Source of the DNA: Pseudobowmanella sp964228145
GTDB lineage: Bacteria; Pseudomonadota; Gammaproteobacteria; Enterobacterales; Alteromonadaceae
Reading direction: 5' to 3'
Length of the DNA stretch: 64,000 nucleotides
NCBI GenBank assembly: GCA_964228145.1
Contig: CAXQZJ010000024.1
Coordinates: 9,835-73,834, forward strand
The first letter of the stretch is position 1. Each line of letters starts with the position of its first letter. The notes under the pieces are model-generated. The model had not been told where the DNA came from, did no database searches, and saw only the letters and a program-made list of their open reading frames with translations. A program made the translations under genes and the position numbers. This document shows, one piece after another, positions 7,250 through 16,513 of this stretch.

Positions 7250-9604
7250 TCAATCCTCACCATCTAATTGCATTTTCAGCCAATCTTCCAGCACGGGTAA
7301 ATCGTGTTGCAATGCCGCTTCAAGCTCATCAAGCCAATCATAGACGTTTTCCCACCAGGCAGGATGGTCGCCCTGCTGAATGAGGTTGGCGTATTTACGC
7401 ACATGCAACAGTCCTACTGATGCAGCCGCGCCTTTAATTTTGTGCGCCTCTTCACATACAGTTTCTTTGCGCTTAGCCATCAAACTGGTTTGCAATGCCT
7501 GCAAATACTGAGGCATTTTTGACTTGAAAACATCGACAGAATCCAGCAACAGCTGCGCGCCGATCGTTTCCACCAATTGACTCAGATTTTCCGTATCCAA
7601 CGCGCCAGACACACTGTCTTTAGGTGTATCTGTACGACTTTCCGGTAATGGCACCATCTCCGGCATGCTGCAGTACTGATTGATAACCTCAATCACTCTG
7701 CTTTTTTTGATTGGTTTAGCAATCACGTCATCCATGCCATTATCCAGATACTCCTGACGGGTTTTTATCACATTGGCGGTCAATGCCACCATAGGTGTCC
7801 CCATGGCTAAATCTTCTTCCAATAAGGTATTGGCGACATCAAAGCCGGTCATATCAGGTAATTGAATGTCCAGTAGGATCAAGTCATAGTGATTCTCTCT
7901 GGCCATCTGGATCGCATCCGTGCCATTCATTGCGACACTCACTCGTTGGCCCAATTTTTCCAGCAGCGCTCTTGCTACCATGACATTAAGCTCAATATCC
8001 TCGACCAGTAAAATATGTAAACCAGTTACTTTTACTAACAGTTGCTTCTTCGGTTCACTCATTGCTTTAAGTGGTAACATAACGGTGAAGCAACTTCCGC
8101 GCCCTGGCTGACTTTGAACCTCAATCGAACCATCCATTAAATCGACCATTTTTTTACAAATCGCTAAGCCGATACCTGTGCCGGTGGCAGACTGATTGAC
8201 ATCACCTTTTACCTGATAATACATGGCAAATATGTTGTCTAATTCTTCACTTGGAATGCCTACGCCCGAATCTCGAACCACAAACTTCATCATCTTCCGA
8301 TTGTCGTGTTCTACCACGTCCAAACTGAAATCGACCTGACCTTGCTTGGTAAACTTGACGGCGTTGTAAAGTAAGTTCCACAAAATCTGTCGTAACCGCG
8401 TGTGATCAGTCTCGATATAGCGTGGCATGGCTTCATCCATGCAGGCGTTAAATTCCAGATTTGCATCGCTGGCCAGCAAGCCAACCAGACTACTCAGCTC
8501 ATTGAAAAACAAGCGAATATCAATACTTTCTTGCACCAGTTCGAGGCGATCGCGGCCAATTTTGTCCAGATCGATAATGTCGTTGAAAATATTGCCAAGG
8601 GTGACAGCACTGGTATAGATGGTGTTGATCCAGTTCTGCTGTTCGTCGTTGAGGGAGGTGTTGCGCAACATACGGCTAAGACCAACGATGCCATTCAACG
8701 GGGTGCGCAGCTCGTGGCTGATGGTAGCAATAAATGCGGTTTTATCTCTGCTGGCGCGCTCCAGTGCATCTTCCGCTTCTTTCCGCTTAGTCATATCGCG
8801 TCCAAACGCCAGCAAACCTAAGCGTTGGTTATGGTTGTCAAAAAACGGAACCTTACGCATCTCGTAATAGCGTAAGCTGCCATCAGCAAAGCGCAACCAC
8901 AACTCTTCGGTAATACTGTTGTTACTGTGCAGGACCTCATTATCACTGGCGACCACCCGGCGCGCGACATCTTCATCGTAAACATCTTCAGGCGTTAAGC
9001 CGAGCAATTCCGCCTCGGATTTACCGGTCATTTGTTCCGCTACCCGGTTACAGCCTGCAAACTGTCCTTGTTCGTTACGGTAATAAATCAGATCCGGAGA
9101 AGAGTCGATAATCGAGCGAAGTATTGACGATAATCGCTGAGCTTGCTGTTCTTTATCACGACGCTCTTTGATTTCCTGTTCCAGCTCTTTATATAAGGTT
9201 TCCCGTTCCAACTGTGCCTGCTTGCGTTGCTCAATTTCGTAATTCAACTTACCAATATTGTCGCTCAGCTCGTGATTTCGTCTCGCATCGTCGGCACGCA
9301 TGCGTTCTAACTGCTCCACTACCTCTTCTAACTGTCGGCGCGCACGTTCCAGCTGCTTTACCAATTCACTAAAGAAGAACAGAACAAACGGAGCACTGAG
9401 CATGGTCAATACCACGGCACTGAAGAAGTCCATCAATTCCACTTCACCGGTGACAGACAGTCGCAATACATACGAACCCAGAATTGTGAATCCCAACGCC
9501 ACCAATACGAACAATATGCTGACTTTCAGCGTACCCATACGATTAACAAAATTGGCGAACCGAATTGCCCAGGAGTCCATCGGTGAATGCTGTGACATAT
9601 CCAT
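7250..9604 (-). CDS. arcB: ArcB, hybrid sensor histidine kinase of redox control
   Basis: Anaerobic/redox sensor that phosphorylates ArcA (not in this window). Domain order matches E. coli ArcB over 784 residues: two N-terminal membrane helices (about 28-48 and 58-78), a coiled-coil linker (80-165), a PAS domain (165-275), HisKA with His297 in SHELRTPLNG, HATPase (G-boxes DSGVGIP and GTGIGLAI), a receiver with Asp579, and a C-terminal Hpt with His721 in AHKIKGAA. Of the two PAS cysteines that form redox disulfides in E. coli, the first is kept (Cys185, FAGCNR) but the second is replaced by Tyr246 in GSLRYYEMRKVP. The GGAG ribosome site fits better with the second ATG (9598), so the true start may be two codons downstream. 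Confidence 0.95.
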   Translation of the reverse strand: MDMSQHSPMDSWAIRFANFVNRMGTLKVSILFVLVALGFTILGSYVLRLSVTGEVELMDFFSAVVLTMLSAPFVLFFFSELVKQLERARRQLEEVVEQLERMRADDARRNHELSDNIGKLNYEIEQRKQAQLERETLYKELEQEIKERRDKEQQAQRLSSILRSIIDSSPDLIYYRNEQGQFAGCNRVAEQMTGKSEAELLGLTPEDVYDEDVARRVVASDNEVLHSNNSITEELWLRFADGSLRYYEMRKVPFFDNHNQRLGLLAFGRDMTKRKEAEDALERASRDKTAFIATISHELRTPLNGIVGLSRMLRNTSLNDEQQNWINTIYTSAVTLGNIFNDIIDLDKIGRDRLELVQESIDIRLFFNELSSLVGLLASDANLEFNACMDEAMPRYIETDHTRLRQILWNLLYNAVKFTKQGQVDFSLDVVEHDNRKMMKFVVRDSGVGIPSEELDNIFAMYYQVKGDVNQSATGTGIGLAICKKMVDLMDGSIEVQSQPGRGSCFTVMLPLKAMSEPKKQLLVKVTGLHILLVEDIELNVMVARALLEKLGQRVSVAMNGTDAIQMARENHYDLILLDIQLPDMTGFDVANTLLEEDLAMGTPMVALTANVIKTRQEYLDNGMDDVIAKPIKKSRVIEVINQYCSMPEMVPLPESRTDTPKDSVSGALDTENLSQLVETIGAQLLLDSVDVFKSKMPQYLQALQTSLMAKRKETVCEEAHKIKGAAASVGLLHVRKYANLIQQGDHPAWWENVYDWLDELEAALQHDLPVLEDWLKMQLDGED

Positions 9605-9835
9605 CTCCGTTTGTTCACTTTACACGCTGCGCATAGTAGCACGAAGCACAGCGAGGCCGAGGTAAAAATCTCCACGTGCTAAACCATAGTAAAATACTCA
9701 AGTATTCCTTTTTCGAAAGGGTTATTCATTTTTTTTCATCAACATAGCCAGGTGATTTATGCTATAAATGGCGACCTTTGGCGGGCGGGCGTTCGGCTAC
9801 CCGTAACGATTTTTGTGTGAAGTACCGGAGAAAAG

Positions 9836-10762
9836 ATGTCTTCAATCATGCCTGATGTGGCAAAACAAAGTTCAGCGCAAGCAGCAGGAACACTCGACCG
9901 TGTAGGAATGAGCAATATCGAGCTTCCCTTAATGCTTTCAACCGACGACGCGCAACAGCGTCCGGTCAGTGCTCGGGTAACGGCGTTTGTTAACCTCGTC
10001 AAGCCAGAGGCAAAAGGAATTCACATGTCCCGTTTGTATTTGTTGCTTGATGAGCTTTCCATCAACAGTGAATTAAGCGTGTCGACACTGGCGAAGCTGT
10101 TAGAAAACTTTATCGACAGCCATGAAGGACTGAGTGACAGTGCCCAGTTAACTATCGCATTTGATTATCATATGCGTCGCAAGTCCTTGATCAGTGGCAA
10201 GCAAGGGTGGAAAGCCTACCCGATCACAATTAACGGCGTGCTTAAGCAAGGTAAGATGGACATCGAACTCAAGCTCGATGTGCCCTACAGTTCCACTTGC
10301 CCCTGCTCAGCCGCGTTAGCCCGCCAGTTGATTCAACAAAGTTTCAATGACACATTTGGCACTGAGCAACAAGTTAACGCAGAAAAAGTGCATGCATGGC
10401 TGGGAACAACCGAAGGTATTGTTGCTACTCCTCACAGTCAGCGCTCTGTTGCAGAAGTGAAAGTGAAACTGGACGGCGATGTCGCCCAATTCCCGGTCAA
10501 ATCCATCGTTGACGCTGTTGAAGATGCGTTGCAAACCCCAGTGCAGGCGGCTGTAAAACGCGAAGATGAGCAAGAGTTTGCCCGCTTAAATGGACAGAAT
10601 CTGATGTTCTGTGAAGATGCTGCGCGCAAGCTTAAAAACACCCTGGCGCAACAAGCGCTGATTAATGATTTTTGGGTAAGAGTTAACCATCTTGAATCCC
10701 TTCATGCCCATGATGCTGTGGCCATTGCCACGAAAGGGTTAGTTGATGGCTATCAGGCCTGA
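9836..10762 (+). CDS. folE2: GTP cyclohydrolase FolE2 (type IB)
   Basis: Converts GTP to 7,8-dihydroneopterin triphosphate, the first step of folate (and queuosine) synthesis, using the metal-promiscuous type IB enzyme rather than zinc-dependent FolE. The 308-residue sequence has the family segment YSSTCPCSAALARQL with Cys155/Cys157 in the metal-site region, and the conserved tail LESLHAHDAVAIATKG. A GGAG site lies six bases before the ATG. In many bacteria folE2 is induced by zinc starvation through Zur; I looked for a Zur-type palindrome in the 231 bases upstream and did not see one. A strong bidirectional terminator follows. Confidence 0.95.
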   Translation: MSSIMPDVAKQSSAQAAGTLDRVGMSNIELPLMLSTDDAQQRPVSARVTAFVNLVKPEAKGIHMSRLYLLLDELSINSELSVSTLAKLLENFIDSHEGLSDSAQLTIAFDYHMRRKSLISGKQGWKAYPITINGVLKQGKMDIELKLDVPYSSTCPCSAALARQLIQQSFNDTFGTEQQVNAEKVHAWLGTTEGIVATPHSQRSVAEVKVKLDGDVAQFPVKSIVDAVEDALQTPVQAAVKREDEQEFARLNGQNLMFCEDAARKLKNTLAQQALINDFWVRVNHLESLHAHDAVAIATKGLVDGYQA

Positions 10763-10774
10763 TAAAACAGGTTA

Positions 10775-10808
10775 CAAAAAAAAGGGTGCCAAATGGCACC
10801 CTTTTTTC
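10775..10808. terminator. Bidirectional rho-independent terminator between folE2 and the PEP-CTERM gene
   Basis: A perfect 7-base stem (GGGTGCC at 10784-10790 with GGCACCC at 10795-10801) and a four-base loop is flanked by an A-run on the left and a T-run on the right. It can stop transcripts from both converging genes. Confidence 0.9.
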
Positions 10809-10821
10809 TTTCGCCCACCCT

Positions 10822-11421
10822 TTACACCTTACGGCGTAAACTTATCATTGCCAACAAACCAATGGCGATGGCAAAAATTCCTGCTGGCTCTGGCACTGCG
10901 TTCGCATCTACCCGAGCTTCGAATGCGACATCAGCGGTGTAGTCTGTATTATCTACAGTCGCTTCAACACCGTTGTCGTTTACGTCATCTTCTGAATAAG
11001 TAATGTCTAAACTCAATTCCTGAGATTGACGTAGATAAGAGAAAGTGTGAACGCGGAAGGTGTCATCGAACGCAACCAATCCACTGTCACCTGCGGCCCA
11101 TGAAATCCATGCACCTTGAAAAAATAACTCCAGGAAAAAACTGTTCACATCGGCGAAATCAAACTCTGTGATGGTGCCATCACTGTAGATGCTACTGCTA
11201 CTGTCGAAATCACCACCAAAACAGCCCGCGAAACCGGCGTTTGGATCATAATCTCTATCGCAACCGTTAATTTCACCTACGTCAGATGCGGTAAAAGTGG
11301 GACTCGATGCTGACCCAGACACGTTATTAATGAAGATGTCGTAGATTACGATGTCAGCTTTTGCGTTACCTGCGAAAACACTAGTAACCAATAAGAGGGC
11401 GAGCGCTGCAACCTTTTGCAT
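10822..11421 (-). CDS. Secreted PEP-CTERM sorting-signal protein, function unknown
   Basis: Exported protein of 199 residues with an N-terminal signal peptide (MQKVAALALLLVTSVFAGNAKA, about 22 residues) and a C-terminal sorting signal: the VPEPAG motif at about 176-181, a hydrophobic helix and a final RRKV basic tail. Such tails are recognised by exosortase, which is not in this window. The middle is acidic, rich in Asp, Ser and Phe, with two cysteines (GCDRDY and AGCFGG) that could form a disulfide; the NDNGVEATVDNTDYTADV part looks like a calcium-binding or beta-rich adhesive domain but I recognise no named family. GGAG six bases before the ATG supports the start. Confidence 0.85.
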   Translation of the reverse strand: MQKVAALALLLVTSVFAGNAKADIVIYDIFINNVSGSASSPTFTASDVGEINGCDRDYDPNAGFAGCFGGDFDSSSSIYSDGTITEFDFADVNSFFLELFFQGAWISWAAGDSGLVAFDDTFRVHTFSYLRQSQELSLDITYSEDDVNDNGVEATVDNTDYTADVAFEARVDANAVPEPAGIFAIAIGLLAMISLRRKV

Positions 11422-11739
11422 AAGATACTCCAGTCAATACAATACCTAGCACACACCACTGTTTAGTGTGTATGCATGTTTAACTATCTTGTACGCCTCG
11501 ACACTAACAATGCAGACAGCATGCCAAAAACAAAACAAAACACACAAGCAACTGATTTATAAGCATTTATTATTAAAATCTTAATTTTTAACTCGCTTAT
11601 ACACTGAGCAATAAATCGGCATGTGTAAAAAAAGCTGACATTTCAGCGACGCTACTTAGCTGCGACCGTTGCGTCGCATATTTGCCGCATACTTATTCAC
11701 AATACCAAAGATCCTGCTATAACAGAAAAAACGCGCTTT

Positions 11740-11757
11740 TTAGGATAAAAATCCTAA
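11740..11757. repeat. Perfect inverted repeat in gltB upstream region
   Basis: TTAGGAT and ATCCTAA separated by four adenines, about 280 bases before the gltB start. The short spacer and AT-rich setting fit an operator for a dimeric regulator better than a terminator, since no T-run or GC-rich stem is present. The cognate factor is unknown. Confidence 0.5.
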
Positions 11758-11867
11758 TATGCGGTTAATAAGCTGCGCTTTTTAACACTCCGTTAACAAA
11801 GTAATTTTCATTATTTTTCAACACTTTAATCAAAAACAGACAAACCAAAGCGCGACATCGGTGCATT

Positions 11868-11879
11868 TTCAAATTTGAA
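11868..11879. repeat. 12-base perfect palindrome in gltB upstream region
   Basis: TTCAAATTTGAA, with no spacer, about 160 bases before the gltB start. It is a plausible protein-binding site for a dimer, but 12-base AT palindromes also occur by chance in sequence of this composition. Confidence 0.4.
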
Positions 11880-12038
11880 CGATTGATTTTAAAATTTAAC
11901 GTCTGTATGTTCCTTAGTCCCTAAGGCGAATATGCATAAACATTCGAATAACGCAGCATAAACGCCATAGTCAACTGTAAAGACACCCACAGCGAGGCCT
12001 GCCGGGTTATTTACCCCCAGAGATAGGAGCGGTTGCCA

Positions 12039-15000
12039 ATGACGTTATTTCATCCAAATGATTCCAGAGACAATTGTGGGTTTGGATTGATCGCCCACAT
12101 TGAAGGCAAACCCAGCCATGGTCTAGTAAAAACCGCTATCGAGGGCTTAGATCGCATGCAACATCGGGGCGGTATCGCTGCTGACGGAAAAACCGGCGAC
12201 GGGTGTGGCTTGTTGATGCAGAAACCTGACGCATTTTTCCAAAAAGTAGCGGCGCAACATCAATGGCGACTCGCCAGCAATTATGCCGTCGGGATGATCT
12301 TTCTGAATCCAGATCAGGCCAAAGCTGATGTAGCTAAAAAAATATTGCAGCAAGAGTTAGAGGCAGAAACCCTCAGCGTCTTGGGATGGCGCGAAGTTCC
12401 TACCAATGACAATCTCCTCGGCGATTTGGCCGCTAGCTGTAAACCCGCAATCGAACAAGTGTTCGTCAACGCGCCACCCGGATGGCGTCCTCACGATATG
12501 GAACGTCGTCTTTTTATGGCGCGCCGACGAGCTGAAAAGCGTCTCGCTGATGACAGCGAATTTTATATTGCGGCATTGTCGTCTTTGGTCAGTGTGTATA
12601 AAGGTCTGGTCATGGCTGGCGACTTACCCCGTTTTTACTTGGATCTTGCTGACCCGGATATGCAAAGTGCTATCTGTGTTTTCCACCAGCGGTTTTCGAC
12701 AAACACACTACCACGCTGGCCATTAGCACAACCTTTTCGTTTTCTCGCACACAACGGCGAGATTAATACCATCCGGGGCAACCGCGAATGGGCCATGGCA
12801 CGTACCTACAAATACCGTACGCCATTGATTCCCGATCTGCACAACGCTGCCCCCTTTGTAAACATGGAAGGGTCTGACTCCTCTTCGTTAGACAATATGC
12901 TCGAACTGTTTCTCGCTGGAGGAATGGATTTGTTTCGTGCCATGCGACTGCTGGTGCCGCCGGCATACCAAAACAACCAAACCATGGACGAAGATCTGAA
13001 AGCCTTCTACGAGTTCAATTCCATGCATATGGAGCCTTGGGATGGTCCTGCCGGTATTGTTATGACCAATGGTCACCATGTGGCATGTAACCTTGACCGC
13101 AACGGTTTACGTCCCGCCCGCTATGTGATTACGAAAGACAATTTGATCACCCTGGCCTCTGAAGTGGGCATTTGGGATTACGATCACCAAGACGTGGTAG
13201 AGAAAGGCCGGGTCGGTCCCGGAGAAATGCTCGCCGTCGATACCCAGAGCGGCAGGATCTGGCGCTCAAATGAAATTGACGATGAGCTAAAAAACCGACA
13301 CCCCTACAAACAGTGGCTCAAAGAACATATTCGTCGTCTCACCCCTATCGAGCAGCTCGACGCACCTGAAATAGGTAAACGTTTGTTTGACGACGACATG
13401 ATGAATACCTATTTCAAGCAGTTTAACTACAGTTACGAAGAGCTCGACCAAGTTATCCGGGTTCTGGCTAAAGATGGCCAAGAAGCCGTTGGTTCTATGG
13501 GTGACGATACGCCCATGGCGGTATTATCTACCCGAAACCGAACCCTTTATGATTATTTTCGTCAGCAGTTTGCACAAGTTACTAACCCGCCCATCGATCC
13601 TTTGCGGGAAAACCACGTTATGTCGCTGGCAACATGTATCGGCCGTGAAAAAGACGTATTAAGTGAAACGTCAGGTTATGCTGACCGCGTGTTGTTTGAC
13701 AGTCCGGTATTGATGTATACCGACTTGAAGCAACTCAGAAACTTCAATCCAGACGACTACTATTCTGAGAAAGTATCAATCAATTATCAGCCTCAGGAAG
13801 GCCTCAAAGCGGCGATTAAACGCGTTTGTGACGAAGTTGAACAGCTGGTTCGACGCAAACGCGCGGCGTTTGTAGTGCTTTCGGATCGTAAGATTAAGCC
13901 TGAGTTAATTCCTATTCCGGCAGCCATGGCGGTCGGGGCTGTACAGCGACGTTTGGTAGAAAAGTCGCTGCGCTGTGACGCCAACATAGTCGTCGAAACG
14001 GCAAGCGCCCGGGACCCCCACCACTTTGCTGTGCTTATAGGACTCGGGGCTACCGCGGTCTATCCTTTCCTAGCCTATGAAATCATTGAGCAAATGGTAG
14101 AAAAGCAACAACTTACTATCAGCCCAATGCAAGCGATGATCAACTACCGCAAGGGGATCAATAAAGGCCTGTATAAGATCATGTCAAAAATGGGCATTTC
14201 TACTATTGCCAGTTATCGTTGCTCCAAACTGTTCGAAGCTGTTGGCATCAGCCAAGAGGTCATGGATCTGTGTTTCCGTGGTGTACCAAGTCGCATCCAG
14301 GGTGCGCAGTTCAGTGATTTTGAACAAGACCAATTAAATTTGAACAAAATAGCGTGGCTAAAGCGCAAACCAATCAACCATGGTGGACTACTTAAGTACG
14401 TGCACGATGGTGAATACCATGCCTACAACCCTGATGTTGTGCAGAGCCTGCAAAAAGCGGTGGCCAGTGGTAATTACAGCGATTACCAGATCTATGCCGA
14501 CTTGGTTAACAAGCGCAGTGTGGCAAGTCTTAGAGATTTGCTTGCACTTCAACCAAATGCAGAGCCGATTCCACTGGATGACGTTGAATCAGAACAAAAC
14601 CTCTACCACAGATTCGATACTGCAGCGATGTCAATTGGTGCGCTCAGTCCCGAAGCCCATGAAGCGCTGGCAATTGCGATGAACCGTCTGGGCGGGCAAT
14701 CTAACTCTGGTGAAGGTGGCGAGGATCCAAAACGTTTTAACAGCGAACGAAATTCAAAAATTAAGCAAGTGGCCTCAGGTCGATTTGGTGTAACGCCTCA
14801 TTATCTGGTGAACGCTTCTGTGATACAGATTAAAGTCGCTCAGGGCGCCAAACCCGGTGAAGGGGGACAATTACCTGGTGACAAAGTGAATCCTTATATC
14901 GCCGAGTTACGCTATTCTGTGCCCGGAGTTACCTTAATTTCGCCACCGCCCCATCACGATATTTACTCTATCGAAGATCTTGCTCAGCTTATTTTTGACC

Positions 15001-16505
15001 TTAAGCAGGTCAACCCTCATGCTCTTATCAGTGTCAAACTGGTGTCAGAGCCAGGGGTGGGGACCATCGCATGTGGGGTTGCCAAAGCCTATGCCGACTT
15101 GATTACCGTTTCTGGCTATGACGGCGGTACGGGTGCAAGTCCGCTAACCTCAGTAAAGTATGCCGGCAGCCCCTGGGAACTGGGTCTGGCTGAAACCCAG
15201 CAAGCCTTGGTTGCCAATGGTTTACGTCATAAGGTGCGAGTGCAAACAGATGGCGGATTAAAAACCGGCTTAGATGTGATAAAAGCGGCCATTTTAGGCG
15301 CTGAGAGCTTCGGCTTTGGTACCGGTCCCATGGTCGCATTGGGATGCAAATATTTGCGCATCTGCCATTTAAATAACTGTGCCACAGGCGTTGCTACCCA
15401 AGACGAAAACCTGCGAGAGAATTACTTTATTGGCTTGCCTGAAATGGTAATGAACTATTTTAAGTTTGTTGCCCGCGAAGTAAGGGAAATCATGGCCAGC
15501 CTGGGCGTGCGCAAGCTTGACGACCTGATTGGACGCACGGAATTGTTAACCGTGCTGGAAGGTCAATCAGCACGCCAAGCCAAACTAGATTTGTCACCCC
15601 TGCTGGCCAAAGCCACCGAGGGTGACCATACGCGGCTGTTTTGTAGCACTGATAGCAACAATCCTGACGATCTGGGCGAGTTAAACCAGCAACTGTTTGA
15701 GCAGTTTGCCGATGCGGTGGATGGTAAACGCCGCTGCCAAGGCCAATTTGATATTCGCAACACCGATCGCTCGGTAGGGGCAAAATTATCAGGCTATATT
15801 GCTTCACGTCATGGCAATCGTGGTCTCGATGATTATCCGATTCAATTGCATTTCCGGGGAACCGCAGGCCAGAGCTTTGGCGTTTGGAACGCCGGCGGAC
15901 TGGAAATGCGCCTCGAGGGAGATGCCAATGACTATGTCGGCAAAGGCATGGCAGGAGGTAAAATTGTTCTCCATCCGCCGCAAGGCGTGAGCTATGCGTC
16001 ACACAATAGCGCAATTGCGGGCAACACCTGTCTTTACGGTGCTACCGGCGGTAAGTTATTTGCTGCAGGCTGCGCCGGAGAACGGTTTGCAGTGCGCAAT
16101 TCAGGCGCTATCGCGGTGGTTGAAGGTATTGGGGATAACGGCTGTGAATACATGACCGGTGGTATTGTACTGGTATTGGGCTCGATTGGCGTTAACTTTG
16201 CGGCAGGTATGACGGGCGGATTTGCCTATGTAATGAGCGAACAAAATGACATAAATGCCCGCGTTAACCACGAACTGGTCGAGGCCACAGCATTGGATGA
16301 TAAGCCGATTCTCGTTGAGCATTTACGTGGTCTGATTAATCAACATTATGAAGAGACCGGCAGTGAACGGGCGTTAGACATACTGACACACTTTGATCGT
16401 TTCTTACCCAGTTTTAAACTGATCAAACCGAAAACCAGTGACGTCAAAAATTTGCTGGGACATATCAGTCGTTCCAGCGATGAACTCAGCGTTCAGGCAC
16501 AATAG
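12039..16505 (+). CDS. gltB: Glutamate synthase (NADPH) large subunit
   Basis: Makes two glutamates from glutamine and 2-oxoglutarate with GltD. The ATG at 12039 is chosen over an in-frame TTG at 12033 because AGGAG sits nine bases before it. The product is 1488 residues; a 12-residue propeptide would be cut to expose the catalytic Cys13 in RDNCGFGLIAH, the class-II amidotransferase nucleophile. Then follow the central domain, the FMN-binding synthase domain with GDGGTGASP-like segment YDGGTGASPL, the 3Fe-4S cysteines in CKYLRICHLNNCATG, and the C-terminal GXGXG beta-helix (MTGGIVLVLG). Sequence matches E. coli GltB closely throughout. It lies nine bases from gltD. Confidence 0.98.
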   Translation: MTLFHPNDSRDNCGFGLIAHIEGKPSHGLVKTAIEGLDRMQHRGGIAADGKTGDGCGLLMQKPDAFFQKVAAQHQWRLASNYAVGMIFLNPDQAKADVAKKILQQELEAETLSVLGWREVPTNDNLLGDLAASCKPAIEQVFVNAPPGWRPHDMERRLFMARRRAEKRLADDSEFYIAALSSLVSVYKGLVMAGDLPRFYLDLADPDMQSAICVFHQRFSTNTLPRWPLAQPFRFLAHNGEINTIRGNREWAMARTYKYRTPLIPDLHNAAPFVNMEGSDSSSLDNMLELFLAGGMDLFRAMRLLVPPAYQNNQTMDEDLKAFYEFNSMHMEPWDGPAGIVMTNGHHVACNLDRNGLRPARYVITKDNLITLASEVGIWDYDHQDVVEKGRVGPGEMLAVDTQSGRIWRSNEIDDELKNRHPYKQWLKEHIRRLTPIEQLDAPEIGKRLFDDDMMNTYFKQFNYSYEELDQVIRVLAKDGQEAVGSMGDDTPMAVLSTRNRTLYDYFRQQFAQVTNPPIDPLRENHVMSLATCIGREKDVLSETSGYADRVLFDSPVLMYTDLKQLRNFNPDDYYSEKVSINYQPQEGLKAAIKRVCDEVEQLVRRKRAAFVVLSDRKIKPELIPIPAAMAVGAVQRRLVEKSLRCDANIVVETASARDPHHFAVLIGLGATAVYPFLAYEIIEQMVEKQQLTISPMQAMINYRKGINKGLYKIMSKMGISTIASYRCSKLFEAVGISQEVMDLCFRGVPSRIQGAQFSDFEQDQLNLNKIAWLKRKPINHGGLLKYVHDGEYHAYNPDVVQSLQKAVASGNYSDYQIYADLVNKRSVASLRDLLALQPNAEPIPLDDVESEQNLYHRFDTAAMSIGALSPEAHEALAIAMNRLGGQSNSGEGGEDPKRFNSERNSKIKQVASGRFGVTPHYLVNASVIQIKVAQGAKPGEGGQLPGDKVNPYIAELRYSVPGVTLISPPPHHDIYSIEDLAQLIFDLKQVNPHALISVKLVSEPGVGTIACGVAKAYADLITVSGYDGGTGASPLTSVKYAGSPWELGLAETQQALVANGLRHKVRVQTDGGLKTGLDVIKAAILGAESFGFGTGPMVALGCKYLRICHLNNCATGVATQDENLRENYFIGLPEMVMNYFKFVAREVREIMASLGVRKLDDLIGRTELLTVLEGQSARQAKLDLSPLLAKATEGDHTRLFCSTDSNNPDDLGELNQQLFEQFADAVDGKRRCQGQFDIRNTDRSVGAKLSGYIASRHGNRGLDDYPIQLHFRGTAGQSFGVWNAGGLEMRLEGDANDYVGKGMAGGKIVLHPPQGVSYASHNSAIAGNTCLYGATGGKLFAAGCAGERFAVRNSGAIAVVEGIGDNGCEYMTGGIVLVLGSIGVNFAAGMTGGFAYVMSEQNDINARVNHELVEATALDDKPILVEHLRGLINQHYEETGSERALDILTHFDRFLPSFKLIKPKTSDVKNLLGHISRSSDELSVQAQ

Positions 16506-16513
16506 GAGGCACA

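Larger units (their letters stand above)
11422..12038. other. 617-base AT-rich non-coding region between the PEP-CTERM gene and gltB
   Basis: Divergent regulatory region with no open frame that looks real. It contains several perfect palindromes (listed separately), A/T tracts that suggest bent DNA (about 11525-11600 and 11880-11905) and a further weak inverted repeat near 11928-11951. The last 40 bases include the gltB ribosome-binding site AGGAG (12025-12029). Promoters for both flanking genes must lie here, but I cannot assign -35/-10 boxes with confidence, and I see no sigma-54 type GG-N10-GC element. Confidence 0.6.

Noticed and set aside
8402..9665. Long open frames on the plus strand opposite arcB (for example 8402-8821 and 9300-9665)
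   Set aside because: They lie wholly or mostly antisense to a clear ArcB coding sequence, have low-complexity or unlikely amino-acid make-up and no ribosome sites; they follow from codon use of the real gene.
9605..9835. Zur-type operator before folE2
   Set aside because: FolE2 genes are often zinc-regulated, so I looked for the palindrome; only short AT-rich repeats (AATACT-CA-AGTATT and CCTTT-TTCG-AAAGG) are present, which do not match.
12033..12038. TTG start for gltB two codons upstream of the ATG
   Set aside because: The AGGAG site is only three bases from the TTG but nine from the ATG at 12039, which fits ribosome spacing better.
15490..16014. 174-codon open frame on the minus strand inside gltB
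   Set aside because: Antisense to the highly conserved C-terminal half of GltB; composition rich in Arg, His and Cys typical of shadow frames.
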